Source of the DNA: Marvania coccoides
Taxonomy: Eukaryota > Chlorophyta > Trebouxiophyceae > Chlorellales > Chlorellaceae
Length of the DNA stretch: 64,000 nucleotides
NCBI GenBank assembly: GCA_963854735.1
Contig: OY978099.1
Location: forward strand, 2,232,001-2,296,000
Direction of reading: 5' to 3'
Of the stretch, positions 52,508-62,420 are shown in pieces; the stretch's first letter is position 1, and every line of letters begins with the position of its first letter. The notes below the pieces were generated by a model, which searched no databases, was not told the origin of the DNA, and saw nothing but the letters and a program-made list of their open reading frames with translations. Made by a program: the position numbers and the translations under genes.

Positions 52508-54002
52508 TTACCACCAATATGTCTCCCAATCTTTTTTATCCCCAACTTCAACATACGGCTGCTTGCATTTGTCGATCCAAGTGCACCTAATCTCGTCAAT
52601 TATCCTATTCCAATTTGATGCACGGGTTCCAACCCACAAGTCACATTCCAAAGCCATTATGAGCGTTAATAACCATTGATAAGTTGTATTTTGTCTCCCA
52701 AACCGTTCTAATTGTTCGAAAGGCGAAACATTATCGCGATATGTGTTCGAAGAAAATATAGTCCAATTGTTATCCGGCGTCCCTTCATCTACAATGCACA
52801 GAGAAAAATGAGTGAGATGAAAATCCATGCTATTTCTATATATTGCCAGAGTGTGTGGGTCTCTTACTTGTAATCATCCGGGTAACACTGTGTGCTTCTT
52901 CCACGACCCGGGGGTTTTCAGTTGTAATAAACATGATTTTTCGGTAAAATAGAGGGTTCTGATTAACAAAAGATTCAGCTGCGCGAACATAGTCCTGAAG
53001 GGGTATCAGGCGCATTTCCTGGTGTTTATCACCATGTCGCACATGGATGTCAATTGTTCCTGGTGGAAGTGGGAATGGCATATGTATTTTTTGTTCTATT
53101 CCACCTATTCTCAAGGTACCATTATGCATATTGCGGTCCATGCGCGATTGTTGAAGGGCCATTCTTGTTCTATGGTTAAATCTCGCAATGTATGTAGTTG
53201 ACTGCGCTCGCCACCAATACTTGAGGCCGTGCACAGAAAAATCTACGTGAGGATACGATTTCTTTAGCATATTAACGAAAATTGTTGGCATTTGATGCGA
53301 TAATAAGGGGACTCCTGGTGTGGGGCCCCAAGCAATCGGTGATATTGAGTTTTGCTCCGTGGCATGCTCTAATGAACAAGTGCTCGATAATTTTTCGAAA
53401 ATGCAATCCAAGTTGGTAAAATTTTCCCCAGATCCACATCCTTCTTCAACAAATACCGATCCTCCTAGAGTTTGATGCCATAAAAGAATGCGGTCATGTT
53501 CGATGGCAGCGGCCAACCAGAAACCAGCGACGTGAATTAATGAGCCAAGTCCCTGGTTTTCGGTATCCTTTCTACCACCTCCAATTAAAAATTTTTTGGA
53601 GGCACACGTTGATGCAGGCGGATTTTGGTGTTCATGAATAGCACGTTGAATAGTCTTTGTTAAAGGTAATAGTCCCTGTACTAATAAAAATGTATTCTGT
53701 TAACCTACAAACATCAGGTCAGTTTGTATTTTTTAACTTACCTCTTCACTAAGAGCTTCAATGTGTTCCAACCAGGAGAAGGATTCGGTAAATCCGTACA
53801 GACGCTGAATGGCCAACAAAGTATTTTTACTAGAATGTGTTGAATTATTTTTAGGAGAGTTGTATCCAAAATTGAATAAATGAGCAGCTAAGCGTTTCTG
53901 ATGAAACTTCAGGGAGGGCTTTGTCCAAAGCGCGAAACAAACGAATGTTACAGAAATTAATAAAATATGGATTCTAGAAGATTGCCAGCCGTTGCCTCCC
54001 AT
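52508..54002 (-). CDS. GT23-like fucosyltransferase paralogue with two introns
   Basis: Exons 54002-53742, 53675-52868 and 52788-52508, joined by introns of 66 and 79 bp (GTAAGT and GTAAGA donors; TACAG and GTAG acceptors) that keep the frame. The protein is about 449 residues. Residues 9-26 (SRIHILLISVTFVCFALW) form the anchor. Exon 2 has KYWWRAQSTTYIARFNHRTR and GTIDIHVRHGDKHQEMRLIP, matching the paralogue at 16477. Exon 3 has ALECDLWVGTRASNWNRIID. Conservation of these blocks supports the same donor chemistry (GDP-fucose in GT23), with divergent N-terminal regions suggesting another acceptor. The paralogue at 16477 has no introns. Confidence 0.75.
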
Positions 54003-55207
54003 CTAAAAAATTATAAACAAATAAAATTATGCCTTTATCAAATAATACACACACATATATATATATATATTCATATATATAAATAAGTAAAACATTCGTC
54101 AAAATTGGTGTGTATCGTAGCGCATTATGTCACCAAGACTGCCCATTTTGAACGATGCACTCTCTCTTAAGAAAGTTGGTAATTTGTAGTTGCTATTACT
54201 TCAAATAAAATAAGAAATTAACTGTAATAGAGAATTAAAATGACCTCAGGCACCCTTTCCGCAGCGATCTGGGTTCAACTCTAAACCTTAAAGCTTCTCT
54301 CGCTTATTACAATATGGAATTTGGAGAATATGTGATAATATGTGAAAAATATTGGATGAGTGCAATAAGGCCTGGATGTGGCTTTGCTTATGTTGGAGGA
54401 CCATAAAGCTTTTCTTTTGGGTGAGTTTTTTTGTGGCCCTAAATAAAGGGCGGAACGAATATCAACATATATCAAGCGTGAACACGAGGACGATGGCACA
54501 TCAAAGTAAATGAAGGGCTAGTAAAAGACTTTAGGGTTAGCGGAAAATGATACAGAAATTTCCACAAAATTCCCTAGCCGTTATCGACAGATGCAATGGC
54601 TCCTCTTCCATGTTATCCCTCCACACAGTCGTCAGTGGTGTTTATGTCACAGCTTTAGAGGTTTGGAGGTTTTATATATGGTTGTAATGTCTACCAAGAT
54701 TGGCGCAAGCTGACGTGCCACTCACCCCGCCACAGTAAGGGTACCCCCTTCGGAGTACCCCCTTCCACTGGTGGGATCTACCTCAGGTACTGTGGACGTA
54801 CGGATACTGCACTTATCGCCGGAACCGCACCGTCGCCCACAGCTCAAGACTCTGACCCCTGTCTTCCTGAGTACCCCAGCGGCGCGGCCGACATGGAGAT
54901 ATAAAAGGGGAATACATGACTCTCCAAACGGCAAACGGCCCGTCTGGTTTGGGGTTCGCGCTTGGGCAATGCTGGCCCGCTAAATGGTTTTTTGATATTC
55001 TACCCGGTTTGCTCACTGAAAATGAGGCACCCGCCATTTTTACCCGTCCGATAGAGACTACGATGCCACGAGGAAGTGATGCATCCGACGTTGGAGTGCA
55101 GTAAAACCACCAAATTTTACGCACTGGCAGCTACAATGAGCTAACTAGTAGGGAGCGCGAACCACCGCATATGCAATAAGAAAAAAATACTGTAAATCAC
55201 CCTATTT
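54003..55207. other. Intergenic DNA with a promoter-like GC-rich block
   Basis: A TA-rich microsatellite at 54042-54080. A GC-richer block (54710-55130) contains direct repeats GGTACCCCCTTC/GAGTACCCCCTTCC (54738-54768) and GATATAAAAGGGG (about 54898-54910), a convincing TATA-type core. No gene follows that I can recognise, so it may be an LTR or promoter remnant. Confidence 0.4.
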
Positions 55208-55310
55208 TTTTCATATGCCCAATATACTCCGAGGATAATTAAGCTCGTCCTATTTCTAAACAAAAATAAGATTTAAGAGTCCCCAGGGGGAGGACGCCTG
55301 TAGTATTTAT
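55208..55310 (+). repeat. Dispersed repeat family RA, copy 5
   Basis: Almost identical to 21125-21230, including CATATGCCCAATATACTCCGAGG and CCCCAGGGGGAGGACGCCTGTA. Confidence 0.7.
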
Positions 55311-55430
55311 ATGCAATTTCATCTCATCGCCAATCTTGACTACCCCTCTCCTTGTCACCATAAGCTAGGGAGTTTAACCACAGTGTAATAATCTTGACTC
55401 TCTTTCTCTCCTAATGCTCTCTTTGTTGGC

Positions 55431-55493
55431 CGCCTGCACGCCCTCCAGGTCTGCCGCCTGCACGCCCTCCAGGTCTGCCGCCTCCACCTCCAG
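55431..55493. repeat. 24-bp tandem repeat
   Basis: CGCCTGCACGCCCTCCAGGTCTGC occurs twice in tandem (55431-55478), followed by a diverged third unit. It is in a minus frame coding for Arg/Cys/Trp repeats, probably not translated. Confidence 0.7.
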
Positions 55494-56317
55494 CAGGCTC
55501 CTTGTTGCTGCCGCCGCCCGCTCATGGTGCAGTGCAGAGTGAATGATTCAAAATAATAATACAGTTTATGCAAAACGAGCGAAGGACAAAGTTTCATGAA
55601 CAGAAAAATATACTTTTTAAACGTTGGTACCAGTAGAAACTCCGGGTGAGGTGGAGTGAATCTAATTAGAGGCGGTGGGTGCAACAACCTATCTGGTGTG
55701 CCTGCATTTCTTAATTTTTTACATGTTCGAAGTTATAGAATTTACAGTTCAATGTAGAAGGTGTCAACGTAGAAGGTGTAAAGATGTTTCCTAGCCACAG
55801 GCAGGGTTGGGTGAACCTTCAGCATTGTGACGAAACCAATGAACGAAACTCCCCCTCCCCCTGTTCATCTCGCCGAGAAAAATGTTAGCCTCCCGGTAAT
55901 CATGCTTTTATGGCCTTACAGATCCTTCAATATATTGTGTATATTGAGAACTGCCAATATAATGTGTATATTATGAACTAAGGAGGAATCAGTCGGGTGC
56001 GGTGATGAAATCTTCCTTATTTGTTTGTTTTATTAAGCTGCATATTCGACGCATAGTAATTTTTTGAAGATGAACAGATGAAAGCGATATAGACAAGATA
56101 ACCCTGTTTCATAGGCTCAGTCACCAAAACGGCGTACGGCGGCATTTTAAAGGCCGCATATTGTAACTATATCAGACGAATGGGTTATGTTTCCATCGAG
56201 CCAACTTCTGCTTTTAGGGTTCACACTGGAAATGCCTAAATTTTAGATTAATTTGTATTCGTATTTTATTCTTTTTGTTTTCGTTAATATTTCATGTTTG
56301 TGTGTGTATATACACAC
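55494..56317. other. Intergenic DNA with a Ty3-associated repeat
   Basis: Positions 55976-56004 (GAACTAAGGAGGAATCAGTCGGGTGCGG) repeat 47289-47318, the edge of the integrase relic. No gene recognised. TTTAGGGTT at about 56213. Confidence 0.4.
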
Positions 56318-56319
56318 AT

Positions 56320-56400
<81 letters not shown>

Positions 56401-56401
56401 C
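56318..56401. repeat. GATA microsatellite
   Basis: About 20 uninterrupted TAGA/GATA units, preceded by a short (CA)n/(TATA) stretch. It lies about 150 bp upstream of the GT11-like gene. Confidence 0.9.
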
Positions 56402-56546
56402 ATTTTAAAATGATTATCTGTCGATTACATATTGGTATTACATTTCCTATATAGGTTCTAATAGAAGCTTTCTTTGAAATTCAAATTCCTAGTACTCTAA
56501 GTTAAACCTTCAACCAACTTTCTCATTTCGCTCGAGATTCAAATGA

Positions 56547-57632
56547 ATGTATAGTTGCAGAAAGGGAATACCTATCAATGCGATGAGCACAATGATATCA
56601 CGATGGTTCCGCCGTAGCCGTCTATTCCGAGGCCGGGTATCCTCTGGTTTTGCACGTAACGTGTTAACAATAACAGTTATGCTATACGTATTAGGCGAAT
56701 ACATCAATTTACGACAGGAGATGCCCCAATCCTCAGAAAAAATGTGTATTGTTCGCCACGGTGGTTTGAAAAATGATGAAGGCATGGGGTCCTTCCTCCA
56801 GCACATTAAGTCCAGCATCATTTTATCTGAGGCCCTTGGAGCTGATCTCGATGTCCGAGGTATAACGGGATTATCAACACATGGCTATGCTCTTTCTCGT
56901 ATTTACAATTTTAAAATGTGCCCAAACCTACCGTCCCCCCCAAAATGCAAAATTAATCATAGAGCGCTCCTCGATATTCTCCCCAGCATATGTGCTGATC
57001 GTATTACACGCAGTGAAATTCTTCAGCAATTAAATATAGAAGGGTGTAATTTGATAGAACACTTCTCTCCGAAAGAGACATTGGAGGACTACAACGACTG
57101 TTTAGGAGAGTGGTATAGGCGGACAATGACTACATTAAGCACACAAACATCTTTTGTGTATCATAGAAAAAATGAGTGTGTGAAGATTGGTGTTCATCTT
57201 CGCTGGGGCGATTTGGCAAAACCAGTTACCATAAATCGAGGAACACGATTTAGCTTTCGTACATTACAAGTTGCTGAAATTAATACAGTATTATCTAACC
57301 TGAAATTTGATAACTGCCAATGCCAGGACATTAATTTTTATGTTAAGGGCATGCCCAGAATTGAGGCAGGGACGTTTGTTGTTAACTTTACTATAGTTGA
57401 TTCGGGTGACGATTTCAACGATCTGATGCATTACATGACAAATGATATTTTGATCCAAGGAATCAGTTCATACCCCATTTTAGCAGCTTTTGCATCACGT
57501 AATAAATTGATCATCACCAATGATCCTGCGTATCCTAAGTATCGTCAAGTGTATCGTACATTTAACCAAATTTTTGGATGCGAAGATCGTATTGTGTATA
57601 ACTGTTCAAAAATTGGCGCAATTTATCATTGA
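56547..57632 (+). CDS. Fucosyltransferase-like (GT11-like) membrane protein
   Basis: An intronless ORF of 361 codons; starts at 56547 or 56583 (residue 13) are both possible. A basic N-terminus (RRSRLFRGR) precedes a weak hydrophobic anchor (VLTITVMLYVLGEYI). CVKIGVHLRWGDLAKPVTIN (about residue 210) resembles the H-x-R-x-GD donor motif of GT11 and related fucosyltransferases. DDFNDLMHYMTNDILIQGIS followed by SYPILAAFAS resembles their second conserved block. The N-terminal part (GGLKNDEGMGSFLQHIKSSI) may be the G-x-G-N/S-x-x-x-x-x loop. Fucose transfer is inferred; another GDP-sugar is possible. The stop is TGA. Confidence 0.55.
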   Translation: MYSCRKGIPINAMSTMISRWFRRSRLFRGRVSSGFARNVLTITVMLYVLGEYINLRQEMPQSSEKMCIVRHGGLKNDEGMGSFLQHIKSSIILSEALGADLDVRGITGLSTHGYALSRIYNFKMCPNLPSPPKCKINHRALLDILPSICADRITRSEILQQLNIEGCNLIEHFSPKETLEDYNDCLGEWYRRTMTTLSTQTSFVYHRKNECVKIGVHLRWGDLAKPVTINRGTRFSFRTLQVAEINTVLSNLKFDNCQCQDINFYVKGMPRIEAGTFVVNFTIVDSGDDFNDLMHYMTNDILIQGISSYPILAAFASRNKLIITNDPAYPKYRQVYRTFNQIFGCEDRIVYNCSKIGAIYH

Positions 57633-57659
57633 GACTCTCCAATTGGATATCTTGATAAT

Positions 57660-58010
57660 AATACGAACATACAACAGCATGTCAGCGTCAGAGGGGGTGA
57701 TGGCAAGCAGAGGAATAAAGACGTTGTCACCTTTCAAAGGCCCTGTGGCCATAATCGCCTCCAGGAGTGTCTTGTGAATGTATTGCACGATGATCCTGGT
57801 GCCGTTGCCAGCCCATTGGACATGTTGCGCAGCAGAATGATGGAGGCACCTTCGTGTAAATCCATGGGGCGGTACACAAGCGAATTCAATGATGTTGAGG
57901 AATCATGTTGGTAGGAGGAGCATTGCTCAGGTTCCACCACTGTGTCGACGCGCAACAATCCCTTGCAGAGTGCATGTGAATGCTTCAGATTTCTAATAGT
58001 ATTTCTAATA
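57660..58010 (-). pseudogene. PIF1-like helicase C-terminal fragment
   Basis: Minus-strand reading gives LNSLVYRPMDLHEGASIILL followed by RNMSNGL, then, after a one-base frameshift near 57808, GNGTRIIVQYIHKTLLEAIM and DNVFIPLLAITPSDADML. This is the order of PIF1/Helitron helicase motifs V-VI (L-K-x-G-x-x-x-M-L-L-R-N, C/G-NGTR-x-x-V, V-FIPR). The rest of the helicase is missing. It could derive from a Helitron or from a PIF1-bearing partner of the Rep-like element 1.8 kb away. Confidence 0.7.
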
Positions 58011-58239
58011 GGGGGGGGCAGCATCATAGCATAATATTTACGTGGGTATATGCTACCACTAAACAGATTTAGCGCATTTGTCGGAATGTTAATGCAAATC
58101 CAGCCTGGCTATTCATTTTCAGAGGCCATTTCAGGCGAAACTGAGTGATCCTGGGTGATTTTCGAGCATTTGTTTTGATTTAACAATGAAATACATGCAG
58201 TAATTATCGATACAAAATGCAGGGACAGTAATATGAAAC
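58011..58239. other. Spacer between helicase relic and LINE
   Basis: No gene recognised. LINE homology starts near 58240, without the 5' UTR seen at 5355 and 46076. Confidence 0.4.
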
Positions 58240-59779
58240 ATACTGATGCGCACAGCAAACTCCGTCGTGAACACTCTCTTAGTATCCCTACTTTGCCCCA
58301 GCTTCCATTTGGGAAGCAGAAATGCATTTACAATCGCGCAACTTTTGATGCAGCATTGCTCGTGGCTCATTACTACGAGTCTGGCTGTGAGGCAGCAGGT
58401 GTCCCCACCAAAATCACCGGCCGAATCCGAACCACGGCCTGCGGCAAGCATCTTCTTGGTGTTGCCTTCCCCATCCCACGCTCTGAGTGGGACGGGACGG
58501 CCAACGCGCTTGCCCCGGACCGCCGGTGATTGGTGTAGCTGTCAAACAACGCATGTACAAGTCACAGCCCGCTCTGGATGGCCTAGTGCCCCGCGAATTC
58601 AATGATAGGACTGTTTTCAAGTGGACAGTCTCTCGGATTGCGGATTTCCGGGCGCAACCTTCCCCAACGCCGCTGCCGGCCACCCCAGCCGGCCCCACAC
58701 CGGTCCCACAGCCTGACCATCCGCGTCAACTCTCTCCCTTAGTCACTCTCCCCCCGGAGCTGCCCGCTCCCGCCGCCAACGCCACCAACGCTGCCGCGGC
58801 ATCGCCATCATTGCGGATGGAAAATATTGTCGTCTATGGGCTGGACCATAGAATCAACGACAGCCTCCACACCGCTTTGGGGAAGTTTAAGGAGTTCTCT
58901 CGCAACTGTTTGAATATTGGATCCCTTGATGGCGTGTGTGCTCTGGAAACCCTTGTCTCTCACGACTTTTTTGGCCGCCCCCGCTCAGTTATCGTCCTCG
59001 AAGTCCCCCACGCAACCCGAAAAGCGATCTGGTGCGCGAAATCCCGGCTCTCAAGCTACGTCCAGGTGTCCATCGACTATCACGTCGACCACCTGGCCCA
59101 CCGCGCCCACATCGCTCAACGCAGAAGCCCCGCTGTGCCACACCGCTCAGACCGCGACTGCTGGAGGCGCCCTCACCCGGCGCCCACCCCCGATTTCAAC
59201 CCGCCGTGTATCATCATCCCTATGGCGTGCCCCACCCCCCAGCACTTGTCTGCTTTCCCCCGAGGGCACCCAGACGGCACGGTCAGCTTCCCCGCTCCCG
59301 CCCCCAATGCCGCCCCCACACGCGTCCTACTCGTGCAGGGCACGCGGCTGTCCCCCCACGCCAGCCTGTCCCCTCCACCGCGGTGCGCGCCGTCCCACAG
59401 CACCACCCGCCGCGGGGAAATGACAACCAGGCCGGCCCAAATCGCGCGGCCCCAGACCGCACGCCGGATGTCTCCACACCCGTAAATTCTCAATAGGGGG
59501 GAGGGAGTAAAGGGGGAACGGCCACCGTGGTCCGCCGCAGCCCCTGGCTTCTCCTGCTCAACGTAAAAGGCCTCCTCCAAAGCAAGCCGTCCGCTGTTTT
59601 CTCACTGTTTCGAGGGGAGCGCCTTGCCATCCTTACAGAAACATGGCTGAGCGACGAAGACACTCCCCCAACGGTGCCAAAATACCGCGCCTACAGTTTC
59701 CCATCCCCAATCGCGTCAACAATGGCGGCGGGAGGCGCCCGCAGCGGAGTAGCGGTCTACGTTTCTCTGGACCTGGCGC
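58240..59779 (+). mobile_element. LINE 5' half: N-terminal, ORF1-like and endonuclease start
   Basis: Begins at ACATACTGATGCGCA and codes for the N-terminal part (KLRREHSLSIPTLPQLPFGK, then FDAALLVAHYYESGCEAAGV). A frameshift near 58515 precedes the RRM-like block (RSVIVLEVPHATRKAIWCAK at about 58990) and the Pro/Arg linker. A further frame change precedes LLLNVKGLLQSKPSAVFSLF and ILTETWLSDED. It ends at TTTCTCTGGACCTGGCG (59779) inside the endonuclease, exactly where Rep-like sequence starts. It is the best copy for comparing the N-terminal region. Confidence 0.8.
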
Positions 59780-60702
59780 CTTGAAAGTGCAGGTTTTCCT
59801 CAATTGAGCCTCGCTCGGTGGCAACGACGTGGCAGAGAATACGTTCATCGTTGTCCAAGAAAATTTTCTTGCCGAGGCCATTCGCAGGCGAGCACCCAGG
59901 CCACCGCCCAGGCGGGCACCCAGGCGGGCACCCAGGCGGGCACCTCACCATCTCCTCCTGTTTTGACAGCGGTGAGGGAGATGCCGAACGCCTTTTTAGG
60001 GTCAACGGCACCGGCGTCCTTGCTCTTGCCCTTGCGCTTGCCACTCCCCTTGCCGCCGTCGTTCTTCTTGACCTTGGTCAGACGCTTACTTGAGGCAGGC
60101 GTCCGGCCGACACGCCGTTTTGGCGGCAGCTCGTGCATATTGTCCTCCAAACCGTTGCCATGAGAAGGATACAGGGTGGCGGCCAGCAGGTAGGTATTTA
60201 AGTTTTTATTTGTATACTAGAAAGGCACAACGATTGTCGAACAATGTAACAATAAGTTTACCTACCGAGTTGGCTGGCGGTGCAGAGTCCCGTTTGCGTT
60301 CTTCTGGAGCATGTCGAGGACATTCTGCCGCTTCTTCGCAGTTGAGGTGGCGTCTGCTTTGCGGGGGTTCGACGAGGGGTTCGTGGATGTCCTCATCTGA
60401 CGGTTCGATCGGCTCGGAGGAGACAGCGCTGTCGGCGTCGAGGTGACCGGCAACGTCAGGGTCATCTGCATCGTTGGCAGGATCAACATCGTCGTCCTGC
60501 ATGAAAGAAGAGTGTCGACAATGAAAAGTATCGCCCTGGTGGGAAAATAAAAACCGTTTGAAAAAACGTCGAAAAACGGGCTTACCGAACTGTCATCATC
60601 AGGAATCCGATATATTGCAGCAACGACGGCCACAAAATCGGCCAGGGTATCGTCGAGGACGAGGCGCCGCGCTGCCGCACGTGTTTGCCTATCAGGCATG
60701 GT
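59780..60702 (-). pseudogene. HUH-type Rep-like gene (locus B), truncated by a LINE
   Basis: Exon 1 starts at an ATG at 60702 (MPDRQTRAAARRLVLDDTLA) and ends at a GTAAGC donor near 60587. Exon 2 (60499 to about 60265) is Asp/Glu/Pro-rich and ends at a GTAGGT or GTAAAC donor. A third block is Lys/Gly-rich (60150-60000). After a 12-bp minisatellite and a frame change comes VVATERGSIEENLHFQG (about 59830-59785), the same motif I/II segment as locus A (VISTERGANEDNLHFQA), keeping the H-U-Q metal site. The gene is then cut at 59779, before the Y-x-x-K motif. The exon layout and acidic then basic N-terminal regions match locus A, though the residues have diverged strongly. Confidence 0.6.
59893..59944. 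repeat. 12-bp minisatellite in Rep locus B
   Basis: GGCGGGCACCCA is repeated three to four times (clear units from 59911). It is multiple of 3, so it would add residues without shifting frame; the frame change lies nearby but outside the repeat. Confidence 0.8.
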
Positions 60703-60804
60703 TGGAAAGAACCTCGCACGTGAAAAAAAAAAAGCAATACGGTGACAGTTGCAAAAATTGCCGTTTTCGGGTGCATTTCCGACCCTGGCGCATAAAAAAT
60801 TGGC

Positions 60805-60849
60805 AGGACCATCTGACGAAGGACCATCTAGCAAAGGACCGACATTTTG
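60805..60849. repeat. 15-bp period repeats in Rep locus B intergenic
   Basis: AGGACCATCTGACGA (60805-60819), AGGACCATCTAGCAA (60820-60834) and AGGACCGACATTTTG (60835-60849) are in tandem with a 15-bp period. They lie between divergent starts at 60702 and 60929, the same position as the 15-bp repeats of locus A, but with an unrelated sequence. Confidence 0.7.
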
Positions 60850-60928
60850 GATGAAATCGGCACTTCAAGGGGAACGCCAAGCAGTAATTCTCCCACAAAA
60901 GGTTGTTGATCCTTTCTACCGGGCCACC

Positions 60929-61776
60929 ATGTCGAATTATAACGAGCGCGAGACCCTGAAGGTGCTGCTGAACACAGCGTCTCATCCCACCGCCGGACGG
61001 ATGAGGACCTGCAATAGGATGGGTGTGAGGGTGCCCCTGAACGCAACTTGAGAAGGAGAAGAAGGCGCCGGATGTTATGAAGTTCACGCAGGAGCATGGT
61101 GAGGGATGGGCTACCCTTGAGCAGATCGATATGTACGAGGATCTGCGGAAGCAGGTGGAGGACTTGCCCATCGTGGCATACGACGAGGTAATCACCCTGC
61201 CCTGAAGAAGACTCGGCATGTCTCGCTTTACAACGAATTTCGTCGTATCGCACTTTCACCTTTAATGTGCCCCCTTCTTGCAGGTCACCACCAGCGTGAT
61301 GCGCCGCAAGAACATCGCCGCCAAGCGCAAGCTGAAGTTCATCGAGGAGCCCTCCGTGGCTCAGGTGGCCGAGCGGAAGCGCCTCACGAAGAAGGCTCGC
61401 CCCAACACTGCCGACAAGACCCTCGCCAACATCTTTGACAGAGAAGGCTTTCTGACGAAAGCCGGGGTGAGCTTCCTGATCGACGCCCTGAAAGAACCCA
61501 GCCGCAACGAGCCGGCCAGCAAGAAGACCGTGGACTTCCTGAACAAGCTTTACAAGGAAAAGCTGGGTATCAAGCGCGAGCCCGTGCCGATCACCCAAGG
61601 CCTCGCCCAGACCGAGATCGACGTTCTCCTGCAGAATGAAAAGCCTGCAGAATGAAAAGCCCACTCCGTTTAAGAAGGAGGAGTTCCCCGAGGAGGTGCG
61701 CGGCCCGCTGAGCCGCATTGTCGTCGACCTCACCGGTGACGACACCGGTGACGACGCGCCGTCCGGGTGCAAGTAG
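60929..61776 (+). pseudogene. Rep-element partner gene, locus B, frameshifted
   Basis: GCCACCATG is a strong start context. The N-terminal 40 residues (MSNYNERETLKVLLNTASHP) are followed by a frame change near 61050 into KAPDVMKFTQEHGEGWATLE and QIDMYEDLRKQVEDLPIVAY. An intron (61188-61283, GTAATC donor, TTGCAG acceptor) joins to VTTSVMRRKNIAAKRKLKF. A helical TKxA/SKK-type repeat (KAGVSFLIDALKEPSRNEPA, SKKTVDFLNKLYKEKLG) parallels exon 2 of the locus A partner. A 16-bp tandem duplication (61630-61661) shifts the frame so translation stops at 61655. The old frame downstream runs to TAG 61774-61776 and would end in an acidic VVDLTGDDTGDD tail. Function unknown. Confidence 0.55.
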
Positions 61777-62420
61777 AGGTGGGTGCTGGCGTGATAATGA
61801 CCAGACATTTTTTGTTAATTAGCGAGTTGCTTAGCGCAGTGCCGCCACATATATTTGAACGAGAAATCTTGACGTGGAATCCTGTAGCGACATGTTTACA
61901 AGAACATAGCGAACATAGCTAAATGTATAAAACCTAGGAAATGTAACAGAAAGCCGTGAGAAAACGAAGGTGGCGTGCTGGCTATGAAGGTGCGGGGAGG
62001 TGAAATTGTGGTGCATCCACCTGAAGAATTGCGGTGGAAGAGATGGCAGCGCGGGGAATATTTAGTTTCTCTTGGCCCCGCCAGCGGAGCGCGGGGGTCT
62101 CTCAGGTAGTAATAAAAATAATGCAAATTGATCGAACGCGAACAAACCGCGATGGAAGAGGCGAAGCGCCGCAAATATTTAAAACACCCGAGGAAAAAAA
62201 TACCGAGAAAGAAACATTTGGATTTCGTGCATAAATGAGAATGATATTAATTTTTTAAGATAACTTTTCCTTACTATTTCATCATGGCTATTTCATATTT
62301 TTGGCGATAAAAATTTCGGAAAATGCATTAAAAATATATATATCACGAATAAATAAATAAATAAATTAATTAATTAATTTTATGTATTTATTCAGTGCAT
62401 ATTTTTATTGAATCTACCTT
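61777..62420. other. Intergenic DNA upstream of the GT61 gene
   Basis: Very AT-rich in the last 200 bp, with (AATA)n and (TTAA)n runs (62350-62385). No gene recognised. This is probably the promoter region of the next gene. Confidence 0.4.
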
